A DNA stretch of 64,000 nucleotides, from the NCBI GenBank assembly GCA_027592275.1, contig JAQCKF010000002.1, forward strand, positions 182,082 to 246,081, written 5' to 3'. Under the pieces are notes generated by a model. It was given only the letters and a program-made list of their open reading frames with translations, had not been told where the DNA came from and did not search any database. A program made the translations under genes and the position numbers. How positions within the stretch are numbered: the stretch's first letter is position 1; the number at the start of each line of letters is the position of its first letter. This document shows positions 54,051 to 63,528 of this stretch, one piece after another. The DNA is from Pseudomonadota bacterium. Lineage in GTDB: Bacteria > Pseudomonadota > Gammaproteobacteria > Pseudomonadales > Pseudohongiellaceae.

Positions 54051-55822
54051 GCGATATTGATCGTAAAATAGATAAGGAAGAGAGCTGGCGCCTGTACAGG
54101 CGGCTATTCAGCTATGTGATGCCGCATCGCATACTATTTGCCACGGCCATGCTGGGCTATATCATCTTCGCGCTTACCGCGCCCGCCGCTACTTGGTGGC
54201 TGGGCTGGACCGTCGATGCAATTGCCGCACAGGACTATGAGGCGCTGCGAATACTGAGCCCGTTGGCGTTTATCGGCTTGGCGGCTGTGCGCGGGATTGG
54301 TGGCTTCATGGGTAGCTACTATCTCGCAGGCATATCGAATCACCTAGTGCATAAGCTACGCTGCGAACTGATAGATCGGCTTATCCGCCTGCCTGCAAGT
54401 TACTTCGATAATAATTCCTCGGGACGACTCGTCTCCAAACTAACTTTTGACGTTACGCAGATTGCCGGTGCCGCCAGTAATGCCGTCGCCGTGGCAGTGC
54501 GCGAAGGCTTCACTGTGATCGGGCTGCTCGCCTATCTGATGTACATGGACTGGAAGCTCAGCCTTACCTTTCTGATTATCGCGCCGGTCGTCGGCAAGGT
54601 CGTCTCGGTAGCGTCTAAGAAATTCCGCCGCTATAGCACGCAGATACAAGATTCCATGGGCGATGTGACGCAGATTACTACTGAGTCAATCAAAGGTCAT
54701 CGCGTGATTCGGACATTCAATGCAGAAGACCATGTGAGTAATAGGTTGTCTGCGGCGAGTGAGAAGAATCGCGTACAGAATATGAAGATGGCGCTTACAC
54801 GCAGCGCGAGCACACCGTTGATCCAGCTGATAGTTAGTACAGCGATAGCGACATTGGTCTGGTTCGCTATGTCACCCGAATTCTTCGCCAACAATACGCC
54901 AGGCGACTTCGTGGCTTTTCTAAGCGCGGCCGGCTTGCTCGCAAAACCTATCCGCCAGCTTACTCAAATTAACGCCGTGATCCAGCGAGGGCTTTCAGCC
55001 TCAGCGAGCATCTTCGAATTACTAGACGAGGAGATGGAAAAGGACTCAGGCACCCAGGTGTTGGGTAGGGCGCAGGGACGTGTCGAATTCACAAATGTGA
55101 GTTTCGCCTATAAAGATGGAACGCAGACACTGGCCGATATTAATTTTGTTGCACAGCCTGGGCAGACCATCGCGCTGGTCGGAAAGTCGGGTAGTGGTAA
55201 GTCCAGTCTGGTGAGTCTCATTACTCGATTCTATGACTTTCAGCAGGGCGAGATAACGATAGACGGCGTGCCATTGAAGGATTTGAAGCTGCAGAGTTTG
55301 CGTGAAAACATTTCTTTAGTCTCTCAGCAGGTCGTGCTATTCAATGGCACGGTAGAAGAGAATATCGCCTACGGTGAGGAAGTGATCGATCATGAGAAGA
55401 CAACGAAGGCAGCCAGCGATGCGCACGCAATGGAATTCATCGAACTGTTAGAGCAAGGTATGGACACGCCAGTTGGTGACGATGCCGCGTTGTTGTCCGG
55501 TGGCCAGCGCCAACGCATTGCAATTGCTCGCGCTCTGTTGAAGGACGCGCCTATTTTGATTTTCGACGAGGCGACCTCGGCGCTGGATTCCGAATCGGAG
55601 ATGCATATTCAGGAAGCTTTGGATACCCTGCGTAAAGGAAGGACTACATTCGTGATTGCTCATAGGCTGTCCACAGTTGAGAACGCCGACTTGATATTGG
55701 TCATGGAGCAGGGGAAAATTATAGAGTCTGGCACTCATGAGGAATTGCTTGCCAAGCAGGCGAATTACTCAAGACTTCACGCGATACAGTTCTCGGAGAA
55801 TGCTTCGGTAACCGCTGAATGA
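54047..55822 (+). CDS. msbA: Lipid A export ATP-binding/permease MsbA
   Basis: Homodimeric ABC exporter that flips core-lipid A across the inner membrane. The 591-aa half-transporter has six membrane helices in about 1-310, then the ATPase domain: Walker A GKSGSGKSS, signature LLSGGQRQRIAIARAL, Walker B ILIFDEATSALD and H-loop VIAHRLSTVENAD. Overlap of 4 nt with exbD upstream and lpxK downstream supports this operon assignment. Confidence 0.96.
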   Translation: MSDIDRKIDKEESWRLYRRLFSYVMPHRILFATAMLGYIIFALTAPAATWWLGWTVDAIAAQDYEALRILSPLAFIGLAAVRGIGGFMGSYYLAGISNHLVHKLRCELIDRLIRLPASYFDNNSSGRLVSKLTFDVTQIAGAASNAVAVAVREGFTVIGLLAYLMYMDWKLSLTFLIIAPVVGKVVSVASKKFRRYSTQIQDSMGDVTQITTESIKGHRVIRTFNAEDHVSNRLSAASEKNRVQNMKMALTRSASTPLIQLIVSTAIATLVWFAMSPEFFANNTPGDFVAFLSAAGLLAKPIRQLTQINAVIQRGLSASASIFELLDEEMEKDSGTQVLGRAQGRVEFTNVSFAYKDGTQTLADINFVAQPGQTIALVGKSGSGKSSLVSLITRFYDFQQGEITIDGVPLKDLKLQSLRENISLVSQQVVLFNGTVEENIAYGEEVIDHEKTTKAASDAHAMEFIELLEQGMDTPVGDDAALLSGGQRQRIAIARALLKDAPILIFDEATSALDSESEMHIQEALDTLRKGRTTFVIAHRLSTVENADLILVMEQGKIIESGTHEELLAKQANYSRLHAIQFSENASVTAE

Positions 55823-56823
55823 GTTTTCTAGAAAGGGCATGGCATAAAAGAGCAGGGTGGCTGATTTTGTTATGGCCAGCCTCTATGTTGTTTCAAGCAC
55901 TGACAAAAATTCGCCGAGCAACTCAGCAGTCGAAAGAACGTCCAGCCGATCTAACAGTTCCTGTTATTGTCATCGGGAATATCTCACTCGGTGGTACCGG
56001 CAAGACACCTTTGCTGATCACACTGTCTCAAGAATTGCAGAAGCAAGGCTTCAAGCCAGGCATCATCAGTCGTGGCTACGGCGGGGAAGCGCCAAGCTAC
56101 CCTCTTGCGGTCAATGCTGATAGCGACGTTAGACAATCTGGTGACGAGGCTTTTCTTATCGCAGGAAAGACTGGCTGCCCGGTATATGTCGATCCTGATC
56201 GTACTGCGGCGCTGCATGCTCTGCTGGCTAATGAAGATGTAGATGTGGTGCTCAGTGATGACGGCTTGCAGCACTACAAGCTGTATCGTGATCTTGAGAT
56301 CGTGGTCGTAGATGGTCAGCGGCTTTTCTCTAATGGTTTCTGCATGCCTGCTGGTCCATTGCGGGAATCGATGCGTCGTCTGAATGAGGTTCAATACATC
56401 GTCGTAAATGGCGAATCTACAAGAGAAATCCCGCAGTTGGCGAGAGCGAGTAAGATGCAATTGGAGCCGCGCTTCCTCGTCAATCTGGTCAGCGGCGAGA
56501 AGCGACCTTTCGCGGCGGCGCCATTTAATATGGGCAATAAGCTGCAGGCAGTTTCTGCGCTTGGCAATCCGCAGCGCTTCTACGCGTTATTGGAGCGCTT
56601 GCCATACCAGCTCGAGACCTTCAGTTTTCCCGATCATCACAACTTCACCGCAGCCGATTTTGAGCAACTGGGCATTGATGAGCATCAACCTGTCGTAATG
56701 ACAGAGAAGGATGCGGTAAAATGTCGTCAGTTCGCCAAAAACAATTTTTGGTATCTATCGGTAGAAGTGAATCTTGAGAGTCAATTTGTCGAGCGTCTCA
56801 TCGAAGACATTCGACAAGTCTGA
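55819..56823 (+). CDS. lpxK: Tetraacyldisaccharide 4'-kinase
   Basis: Phosphorylates the lipid A precursor at the 4' position to make lipid IVA. The 334-aa protein has an N-terminal hydrophobic region, the P-loop GNISLGGTGKTPL (about residues 54-66), IISRGYGGEA, and VLSDDGLQHYKLYRDLEIVVVD with the catalytic acidic residues. It overlaps the msbA stop (ATGA). Confidence 0.97.
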   Translation: MSFLERAWHKRAGWLILLWPASMLFQALTKIRRATQQSKERPADLTVPVIVIGNISLGGTGKTPLLITLSQELQKQGFKPGIISRGYGGEAPSYPLAVNADSDVRQSGDEAFLIAGKTGCPVYVDPDRTAALHALLANEDVDVVLSDDGLQHYKLYRDLEIVVVDGQRLFSNGFCMPAGPLRESMRRLNEVQYIVVNGESTREIPQLARASKMQLEPRFLVNLVSGEKRPFAAAPFNMGNKLQAVSALGNPQRFYALLERLPYQLETFSFPDHHNFTAADFEQLGIDEHQPVVMTEKDAVKCRQFAKNNFWYLSVEVNLESQFVERLIEDIRQV

Positions 56824-56904
56824 ATTCTTTAGAAACAATCCCTTAGACTAAAAGCTGTAGCTGGTTTGTCATCTTCGTCTTAACGAAGAACCAGGAGTCT
56901 TTTC

Positions 56905-57096
56905 ATGCTTGACCAAAAACTTTTAACTATTCTTGCCTGTCCTTTGTGCAAGGGTGAATTGCAATATGATCAGGTGGCGAAGGAATTAATCTGCCTGCCT
57001 GATGCATTGGCATATCCAGTTCGAGATGATGTGCCGGTGATGCTCAGTAATGAAGCCAGGGAGCTCACTTTAGAAGAATGCGAGAAGTACCGATGA
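56905..57096 (+). CDS. Trm112-like small protein (YcaR type)
   Basis: A 63-aa protein of the Trm112 family with the paired cysteines of ILACPLCKG and LICLPDALAYPVRDDVPVML. In bacteria these small zinc-ribbon-like proteins lie between lpxK and kdsB; a methyltransferase-partner role is known for eukaryotic and archaeal relatives only. A strong ribosome site (ccaggagtc) precedes the ATG. Its stop overlaps the kdsB start. Confidence 0.92.
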   Translation: MLDQKLLTILACPLCKGELQYDQVAKELICLPDALAYPVRDDVPVMLSNEARELTLEECEKYR

Positions 57097-57833
57097 GTTT
57101 CAGCGTCGTCATTCCTGCCCGTTACGCGGCGCAGCGCCTGCCTGGAAAACCGCTTCTGGATATCGGCGGCAAACCGATGCTGCAGCACACCTACGAGCGC
57201 GCAATGGAGAGTAAGGCCGATAGAGTAATCATCGCTACCGACGACGTGCGTATTCAAGAGGCGGCCCAAGGATTCGGCGCATTAGTGTGCATGACATCCA
57301 GCTCTCATGTCTCCGGCACCGATCGAATTCAAGAAGTGAGCAGTCAATTGCAGATGGATGAATCCGCTGTAGTGGTCAATGTTCAGGCGGACGAACCTCT
57401 GATTCCTTCGAGTGTAATCAATCAGGTAGCGGAGAATCTTCAACAGAATTCTGGAGTTGGTATCGCCACGCTCTGCGAGGCGATTACTGCCAAGGAAGAG
57501 ATCGGCGATTCGAATAGCGTGAAAGTGGTGATCGATAATCGGGGGCATGCACTGTATTTTAGCCGCGCTACGATTCCTTGGCAGGGCAGCGCCTCGGCGA
57601 AGAACTGCTACCGGCACATTGGCATCTACGCCTACCGAGTTGCCGTGCTTAATCAATTTGTTGAATGGCCCGTGTGCGAGCTTGAGGTGACCGAGAAGCT
57701 AGAACAGCTTAGGGCGTTGTACAACGGCGTCGGGATTCATGTGGCTGTGTCCAACCAGAGCATTCCGCCAGGTGTCGACACCGAAAGAGATTTAGAGCTC
57801 GTGCGTGCGCACATCAACGCAAACAAGGCTTAG
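57093..57833 (+). CDS. kdsB: 3-deoxy-manno-octulosonate cytidylyltransferase
   Basis: Activates Kdo as CMP-Kdo for lipopolysaccharide core assembly. The 246-aa protein starts MSFSVVIPARYAAQRLPGKPL, the family signature, and has VVNVQADEPLIP and the C-terminal GVDTERDLELVR region. The start is the ATG at 57093, overlapping the Trm112 stop (ATGA); a start five codons earlier is not family-like. Confidence 0.96.
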   Translation: MSFSVVIPARYAAQRLPGKPLLDIGGKPMLQHTYERAMESKADRVIIATDDVRIQEAAQGFGALVCMTSSSHVSGTDRIQEVSSQLQMDESAVVVNVQADEPLIPSSVINQVAENLQQNSGVGIATLCEAITAKEEIGDSNSVKVVIDNRGHALYFSRATIPWQGSASAKNCYRHIGIYAYRVAVLNQFVEWPVCELEVTEKLEQLRALYNGVGIHVAVSNQSIPPGVDTERDLELVRAHINANKA

Positions 57834-57844
57834 GGTTCACGAAT

Positions 57845-58378
57845 TTGTCGACGAACGCTAACTCCAATGGGGTAAATCAAAGTCGCAAGATAAAGGTCTT
57901 AATGATCTGTTTGGGCAACATCTGTCGCTCACCCACGGCTCATGGAGTATTAGAAAAACTAATACAAAATAAAGACTTAAGTGAATTTATTGAAGTCGAC
58001 TCGGCTGGAACCAGTAATTATCACATCGGCGATCATCCAGATCCAAGGTCGATTGCGGCAGCGCAGCGCCGTGGTTATAGCTTGGATAAGCAGGTCGCCA
58101 GGCAGGTTAGAGCGAATGACTTTGAAGAGTTTGACTACATATTGGCCATGGACGTAGACAATCTGCATCACCTAGAAAGCGCCGCTCCCAGCGGCTGCAA
58201 GGCGAAGCTGCAGTTGCTGTTATCCTTTTCCAATGAGGCGACAGAGTCGGTACCGGACCCTTACTTCGGCGATGCAGGGCAGGGCTTCGAGGTGGTGTTG
58301 GATCTAGTCGAAGACGCATGCCGGTGTTTGCTTGAGAAGCTACAGCGCGAGCTGTCCACTACGAAGACGGAGCAATAG
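57845..58378 (+). CDS. Low-molecular-weight protein tyrosine phosphatase
   Basis: A 177-aa cysteine-dependent phosphatase with the C-x5-R-S loop CLGNICRS (C22, R28) and the catalytic Asp in the DP motif VPDPYFG. Its cellular substrate is unknown; relatives often lie between kdsB and murB. The TTG start at 57845 gives 20 residues before the loop; the next Met (57902) would start inside the first strand, so TTG is preferred despite a weak ribosome site. Confidence 0.9.
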   Translation: MSTNANSNGVNQSRKIKVLMICLGNICRSPTAHGVLEKLIQNKDLSEFIEVDSAGTSNYHIGDHPDPRSIAAAQRRGYSLDKQVARQVRANDFEEFDYILAMDVDNLHHLESAAPSGCKAKLQLLLSFSNEATESVPDPYFGDAGQGFEVVLDLVEDACRCLLEKLQRELSTTKTEQ

Positions 58379-58380
58379 CT

Positions 58381-59388
58381 GTGGTATTTGAGATTCAGGA
58401 ACAGGTCGACCTCACCCCTTATAACAGTTTCGGCGTGAGTCAGACGGCCGCGTACTTCGTTGACATACAAGATCCCAGCGATCTGCGACAGGCGCGTGAA
58501 TTTGCTGCATCGAAGCGTTTGTCGGTGCTAGTCCTCGGGCAAGGTAGTAATACGCTATTTATAAACGACTACCCGGGCTTGATTCTGTATATGAACAATC
58601 GCGGCAGGCAGATGCTGCCGGGCGCAGGCATGGTGCGGGCCGCCGCCGGGGAGAACTGGCATGAACTTGTTATGTTTTGCTTACAGAATTCTCTGTATGG
58701 CCTTGAAAACTTAGCACTTATTCCCGGTACTGTTGGTGCCGCCCCTATTCAGAACATCGGAGCCTATGGCGTTGAGCTGGAGCAGTTCTTCGTTGAATTA
58801 GAAGCCTTCGATTTAAAGACTGGCGAGATTCGGCACATGAGTAAGGCAGACTGCCAGTTCGCTTACCGCGATAGCATCTTTAAGCAAGACCCCGGGCAGA
58901 AGCTGGTCGTTCTCTCGGTGACGCTGCAGCTCGCCTTAGAGCCCGCGCTAGAGCTAGGCTACGCTGCCCTGGAGGATGTGCTTGCAGGGCAGCAAGCGAC
59001 GCCACAGAGCGTCTTCGATGCAGTCTGTGCTATCCGCCGCAGCAAGCTGCCTGATCCTAAGCAGATTGGTAATGCGGGAAGCTTCTTCAAGAATCCTGTT
59101 GTTTCTAGGGCGAAGTTGCTGAGTCTGCGTGAAACTTATCCCCAGCTGCCGGCTTGGGATACTGAGGATGCAGACCTGGTGAAGGTGCCAGCTGCCTGGT
59201 TGCTGGATCAAAAGGGCTGGAAAGGCAGGCGGCGAGGGGGCGCGGCAGTGCATGAGGATCATGCGCTAGTGTTGGTGAACCGTGACAATGCGTCGGGCGA
59301 GGATGTCGTGCTGCTTGCTCAAGAGATGAGCAGCTCAATTCTGCAGAGCTTTGGCATAGCCTTGCAGACTGAAATCCGCATCATCTAG
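58381..59388 (+). CDS. murB: UDP-N-acetylenolpyruvoylglucosamine reductase
   Basis: FAD-dependent reductase that makes UDP-MurNAc for peptidoglycan. The 335-aa protein shows VLGQGSNTLFINDYPG, GLENLALIPGTVGAAPIQNIGAYG (FAD/NADPH region) and GNAGSFFKNPVV with the catalytic Ser; this is the E. coli-type (class I) enzyme. The GTG start follows ggag 8 nt upstream. It begins 2 nt after the phosphatase stop. Confidence 0.97.
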   Translation: MVFEIQEQVDLTPYNSFGVSQTAAYFVDIQDPSDLRQAREFAASKRLSVLVLGQGSNTLFINDYPGLILYMNNRGRQMLPGAGMVRAAAGENWHELVMFCLQNSLYGLENLALIPGTVGAAPIQNIGAYGVELEQFFVELEAFDLKTGEIRHMSKADCQFAYRDSIFKQDPGQKLVVLSVTLQLALEPALELGYAALEDVLAGQQATPQSVFDAVCAIRRSKLPDPKQIGNAGSFFKNPVVSRAKLLSLRETYPQLPAWDTEDADLVKVPAAWLLDQKGWKGRRRGGAAVHEDHALVLVNRDNASGEDVVLLAQEMSSSILQSFGIALQTEIRII

Positions 59389-59610
59389 CCCCTCTACACA
59401 CTTGCTTTGATACTTCTAAAAAAACTTTAACCCGTTCGACGCTTTTGTATCTCTAAACTGCAGAAGTGTGATCCAGTTCCCGTTTTAGATTCTCCAGTTT
59501 GTACCCCGTACCACACTATGTTCTTATCCGACACTACAGGGAGTTTAGGGGGAAAACCTCCTCCAAAGTATTGATATTGCGAGTCTGAGTCTATTTTAAG
59601 GAATCAAAAC

Positions 59611-60366
59611 GTGCAAAATGCTCCGCTTAAGAAAATCTCTATCCTATTAGTTGATGATCATGAATTAGTTCGCGAAGGGGTAGCTCGCTTGTTGAGCGAT
59701 GCGCCGGACATGGTCGTTCTCGCGCAGTTGAGCAGTGGTGAGGAGGTTTTAGAATATCTCTCACATGCTGACTTTAACGATATAAATGCAGTGAATAATT
59801 TACCGAATAATATCTACCAAATTTCAGACATAATCTTGCTTGATGCGCGTATGCCAGGCCTAGGCGGCATCGAAGCGACTCGCGAGATAATGAAGCTGTC
59901 CCCAGAAAGCAAGGTGGTGGCGATGTCCAGCGTGGGCAACGGGGTTATTCCCTCGCAGATGCTGCGTTCAGGCGCAAAGGGCTTCATTACTAAGAGCGTG
60001 TCTGTAGAGGAGATGTTGAAGGCGATTCGCGTGGTGAACGACGGCGATCACTATGTCACACCAAGTGTCGCTAGACGCCTAGCCGTAGACCCCTTTGGCG
60101 ATGATGGGGGTGGGGGCTTGTTCGACAAGCTATCCCGCAGAGAATTGCAGATTGGGCAGATGCTGACCGATGGCAAAAAAGTGAGTCAGATATCGACTTA
60201 TCTGGATCTAAGCCCCAAGACGGTATACAGCTATCGCTACCGCATCTTCGAGAAGCTAGGTATACGCAGCGATGTAGAGCTGACGATACTCGCGGTTAAG
60301 CATGGTCTGGCCGACGATACGCGTGAATTTGATGGCCTGCCGAGCTTTGGCTCCATCGCCAGCTAA
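59611..60366 (+). CDS. uvrY: LuxR-family response regulator, UvrY/GacA-like
   Basis: Response regulator expected to be phosphorylated by a BarA/GacS kinase and to activate Csr/Rsm small RNAs. The 251-aa protein has an N-terminal receiver (VDDHE; phospho-acceptor D78 in LLDARMPG; Lys in FITKS) and a C-terminal LuxR helix-turn-helix (LSRRELQIGQMLTDGKKVSQIS, LSPKTVYSYRYRIFEKL). Compared with GacA (about 214 aa) it has an insertion of roughly 20 residues (51-70) before D78 and a longer tail. GTG start after aagga. Adjacency to uvrC is the classic uvrY-uvrC pair. Confidence 0.93.
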   Translation: MQNAPLKKISILLVDDHELVREGVARLLSDAPDMVVLAQLSSGEEVLEYLSHADFNDINAVNNLPNNIYQISDIILLDARMPGLGGIEATREIMKLSPESKVVAMSSVGNGVIPSQMLRSGAKGFITKSVSVEEMLKAIRVVNDGDHYVTPSVARRLAVDPFGDDGGGGLFDKLSRRELQIGQMLTDGKKVSQISTYLDLSPKTVYSYRYRIFEKLGIRSDVELTILAVKHGLADDTREFDGLPSFGSIAS

Positions 60367-60381
60367 GTTTGAGGATGAATC

Positions 60382-60418
60382 GGCAGAGGTCTTAGGGCCT
60401 CGCCTTGCTTGGTTTTTT
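60382..60418 (+). terminator. Probable terminator after uvrY
   Basis: gaggtc (60386-60391) pairs with ggcctc (60396-60401) around a ttag loop, with one G-U pair. The stem is extended by ggc/gcc past a bulged A. A run of six T follows at 60413-60418, about 8 nt after the stem. The gap makes it weaker than a textbook terminator. Confidence 0.5.
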
Positions 60419-60445
60419 CTAGAGCAATCAAATACCTTAGCGACA

Positions 60446-60479
60446 ATGCTAAGCCCGCGGTTGAGACTGCGGGCAGCAT
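60446..60479 (+). repeat. Stem-loop in the uvrY-uvrC spacer
   Basis: atgct (60446-60450) and gcccgc (60453-60458) pair with gcgggc (60469-60474) and agcat (60475-60479): an 11-bp stem with a 2-nt bulge and 10-nt loop. There is no T-run. It lies 69 nt before uvrC and could shape its leader mRNA. Confidence 0.5.
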
Positions 60480-60547
60480 CAGCTAACCTGTCTACAGTCT
60501 CGGTCAATCGACCCCAATGCCGCTAACCGCGCAGTTGTAGCAGGATC

Positions 60548-62395
60548 ATGCCCGCAGAAGTCAACAAGCTATTCGACCATAAACACTTTCTTACGCATCT
60601 TAGCAGCCGTCCAGGCGTCTATCGCATGCTGAATGAGGCCGGTGAGGTGATCTATGTGGGCAAGGCGCGCAACCTGAAGAACAGGGTAGGCAGCTACTTC
60701 AGGGCGTCCGGCCTGAACAGTAAGACGCTGGCCATGGTCAGTAAGATCCAAAATATCGAGATTACCGTCACCAACAGCGAGACCGAGGCGCTGCTCTTAG
60801 AGCAGACGTTGATCAAGAGCCATCGGCCGACCTACAACATTCAGATGCGTGACGATAAGTCCTATCCCTACATCCTGCTGACCAGTAAGGATGATTATCC
60901 AAGGCTGGGCTTCTACCGCGGCAGTCGCAAGCGAGCGGGGCGCTTCTTCGGTCCCTATCCTAGTGCTAATGCCACGCGTGAGACACTTCAAGTATTACAA
61001 AAGGTATTCAAAGTAAGGCAATGTCAGGACAGCTATTTTAACAATAGATCAAGACCTTGTTTGCAGTATCAGATAGATCGATGCACGGCTCCCTGCGTGA
61101 AGGCTATCAGCACCGAGGACTATGCGAAGGACGTGCACTACTCGACACTGTTCCTGCAAGGCAAGAGTAACGACCTGGTGAAGGAGCTGACCGCGAATAT
61201 GGAGACGGCAGCGGCGAAAGAGGATTTCGAGCGGGCGGCCGTGGTGCGAGACCAGATAATGGGGCTCAGGCGTATGCAGGAAGACCAGATCGTCGCCAAC
61301 CAGGGCGATGATGCGGATATCGTGGCTGCTGAGATCCTGCAGTCCTACGTCTGTGTACACGTCATCTATGTTCGAGCAGGCCGTATCATCGGCAGCAAGA
61401 ACTTCTACCCGCGCTTCAAGCTGGCCGAAGACGAGGGTGAGCTAATCTCAGCCTTCCTGGCTCAGTCCTACCTGGGCGATGACAAGGCGGCCAGTATTCC
61501 GGCAGAGCTCATCGTACCTACGGTGCTCGAGGATGCAGAAGGGCTGCAGGACGCCTTGGCCTACGTGGCTGGGCGCAAGGTAAAGCTTTCGATGCGAGTG
61601 CGCGGCCATCGCGCCAAATGGTTGCAGCTAGCGGTGACGAATGCCCGTGAATCGCTACAGGCTTACGTAAGTAATAAAAAAAATATTTATATACGTTTTA
61701 AGCAGTTAAAAGACTATCTTAATCTAGAGTCTATTCCAAACCGCATAGAGTGCTTCGATATCAGCCATACCTCAGGTGAGGGCATAGTAGGGTCCTGCGT
61801 GGTGTTTGATGAGAACGGGGCGGTGAAGAGCGACTACCGCCGCTTCAATATCAAAGGAATAACTGGGGGAGATGACTACGCCGCGATGGAGCAGGTGCTA
61901 GATCGCCGTTTCGCGCGGCTTGCCAAGGGGGAAGGCAAGATCCCAGACATCCTGCTTATAGACGGTGGCAAGGGCCAGCTCACTCAGGCGAAGAAGATCA
62001 TGGAGAAGTTTCAGCTGCCGGAGATTCAGCTGCTAGGCATCGCCAAGGGCATAAGCCGGCGCGCGGGACAGGAGACCCTGTTCCTGCTCAAGGATGAGCG
62101 CTTCAAGGAGATTGCCATACCCACTGAGTCAGGTGCGCTGCATTTACTGCAGCAGGTAAGAGACGAGGCCCACCGCTTCGCCATAACCGGCCACAGGGCA
62201 AGGCGCGCCAAGGCGCGCAAGCAGTCGACGTTAGAGGAAATACCAGGCTTAGGGCCAAAACGCAGGCGCGAGCTAATACGCTACTTCGGTGGGCATCAGG
62301 AGATCAGCAAGGCGAGCGAGTCAGAAATCGCGAAAGTTACTGGGATAAGCAAGAAATTGGCCGAAAACATATATGAATACTTACACAACAGCTGA
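60548..62395 (+). CDS. uvrC: Excinuclease ABC subunit C
   Basis: Makes both incisions in UvrABC nucleotide excision repair. The 615-aa protein has the N-terminal GIY-YIG domain (SRPGVYRMLNEAGEVIYVGKARN), an UvrB-interacting UVR motif (AAAKEDFERAAVVRDQI), the RNase H-like domain (IECFDISHTSGEGIVGSCVVF and DILLIDGGKGQL), and C-terminal helix-hairpin-helix repeats (IPGLGPKRRRELIRYFG). Two internal stretches (about 60985-61080 and 61665-61735) are much more AT-rich than the rest. Confidence 0.98.
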   Translation: MPAEVNKLFDHKHFLTHLSSRPGVYRMLNEAGEVIYVGKARNLKNRVGSYFRASGLNSKTLAMVSKIQNIEITVTNSETEALLLEQTLIKSHRPTYNIQMRDDKSYPYILLTSKDDYPRLGFYRGSRKRAGRFFGPYPSANATRETLQVLQKVFKVRQCQDSYFNNRSRPCLQYQIDRCTAPCVKAISTEDYAKDVHYSTLFLQGKSNDLVKELTANMETAAAKEDFERAAVVRDQIMGLRRMQEDQIVANQGDDADIVAAEILQSYVCVHVIYVRAGRIIGSKNFYPRFKLAEDEGELISAFLAQSYLGDDKAASIPAELIVPTVLEDAEGLQDALAYVAGRKVKLSMRVRGHRAKWLQLAVTNARESLQAYVSNKKNIYIRFKQLKDYLNLESIPNRIECFDISHTSGEGIVGSCVVFDENGAVKSDYRRFNIKGITGGDDYAAMEQVLDRRFARLAKGEGKIPDILLIDGGKGQLTQAKKIMEKFQLPEIQLLGIAKGISRRAGQETLFLLKDERFKEIAIPTESGALHLLQQVRDEAHRFAITGHRARRAKARKQSTLEEIPGLGPKRRRELIRYFGGHQEISKASESEIAKVTGISKKLAENIYEYLHNS

Positions 62396-62534
62396 TCCCG
62401 CTAACTTCAGAGTTATCGCGAGACTTCGGATGTTAGCTCTTATTTACTTCTCTTTTAGAGTACAACACTCTGTAATCAAAAAATAATTTATTTAGAGTGC
62501 TATGCACAACAGCGAAGGAATAAGAAGAAACACT

Positions 62535-63083
62535 ATGAACTGGGCAAATATTGCTACATTTAGTCGCGTCGTCTTCATTCCGGTGGTTATCACTAGCTAC
62601 CATCTGGACACGCAGTCGAGCCACCTACTGGCGGCTATTCTATTCTCGATCGCGAGCCTGACCGATTGGCTGGACGGCTTTCTTGCGCGCCAGCTCAATC
62701 AGACCTCTGAGTTCGGTGCATTCCTGGATCCTGTAGCAGACAAGCTGCTAGTGGCGATCATCCTAATCATGCTGGTTTCGATCTACCCTCCACTGCTACT
62801 CGCCGCCGGCATCATCATCGCTCGCGAGATCCTAGTATCGGCGCTGCGTGAATGGATGGCGGCCAAAGGGCTTAGAGACAAGGTCGCGGTCAAATTCTCC
62901 GGCAAGCTCAAGACCACGGTACAGATGCTCGCCATCATTACCCTCCTGTTGGCCAATCCAAGCCTACCGGAATGGGTGTTAATGCTGGGCTACGCGCTAA
63001 TTTATCTCGCCGCCGTGCTGAGTATCAGCTCAGCAATGCAGTATTTTCGAGCAGGCTGGCGCGAACTGCAGCCAAAGTCGTAA
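62535..63083 (+). CDS. pgsA: CDP-diacylglycerol-glycerol-3-phosphate phosphatidyltransferase
   Basis: Membrane enzyme making phosphatidylglycerophosphate, the precursor of phosphatidylglycerol and cardiolipin. The 182-aa protein has about five membrane helices and the full CDP-alcohol phosphotransferase motif: D-x2-DG-x2-AR in DWLDGFLAR, then GAFLDPVADK. The ATG at 62535 gives MNWANIATFSRVVFIPV, which aligns with the family start; an in-frame ATG at 62502 adds 11 unlikely residues. It follows uvrC and precedes the tRNA cluster, as in many gammaproteobacteria. Confidence 0.95.
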   Translation: MNWANIATFSRVVFIPVVITSYHLDTQSSHLLAAILFSIASLTDWLDGFLARQLNQTSEFGAFLDPVADKLLVAIILIMLVSIYPPLLLAAGIIIAREILVSALREWMAAKGLRDKVAVKFSGKLKTTVQMLAIITLLLANPSLPEWVLMLGYALIYLAAVLSISSAMQYFRAGWRELQPKS

Positions 63084-63110
63084 GAAATGCCAGAAAGCCT
63101 CCAGTTCAGC

Positions 63111-63138
63111 TTGACTTGAAGCACTTAGGCATTAGAAT
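63111..63138 (+). promoter_or_regulatory. Sigma70 promoter of the tRNA cluster
   Basis: TTGACT (63111-63116), 16-nt spacer, TAGAAT (63133-63138), followed by a GC-rich aagcgcc discriminator typical of growth-rate-controlled stable RNA promoters. The predicted transcript starts about 78 nt before tRNA-Gly. Confidence 0.72.
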
Positions 63139-63222
63139 AAGCGCCTCTTTCGAGTAGCGATCCCAGCAAGCGTACTTCCTAGCTTTGCAGGCCATACTCA
63201 AGAGCGATTAACACCTCAAAAC

Positions 63223-63298
<76 letters not shown>

Positions 63299-63528
63299 AT
63301 TTTTGGCCACTTCTACAGACAAGTACCTGACGGATATCTCTATAAGTATCATAGAGGTATGAGTCTTTCTTTCTGTGGGTTGTTAGAATGCTTCAAATCA
63401 CCGAGCTTTATGGAACCTGGCTCTCTAAACCAAAGAATATCTTCTAGGCCTTTTAACATTCCACCTATGCCCAAAGCTTCTAGTTTTGGTTTGGTGCGCG
63501 ATCATTTGTAAGGCATGAGATGAATAAG

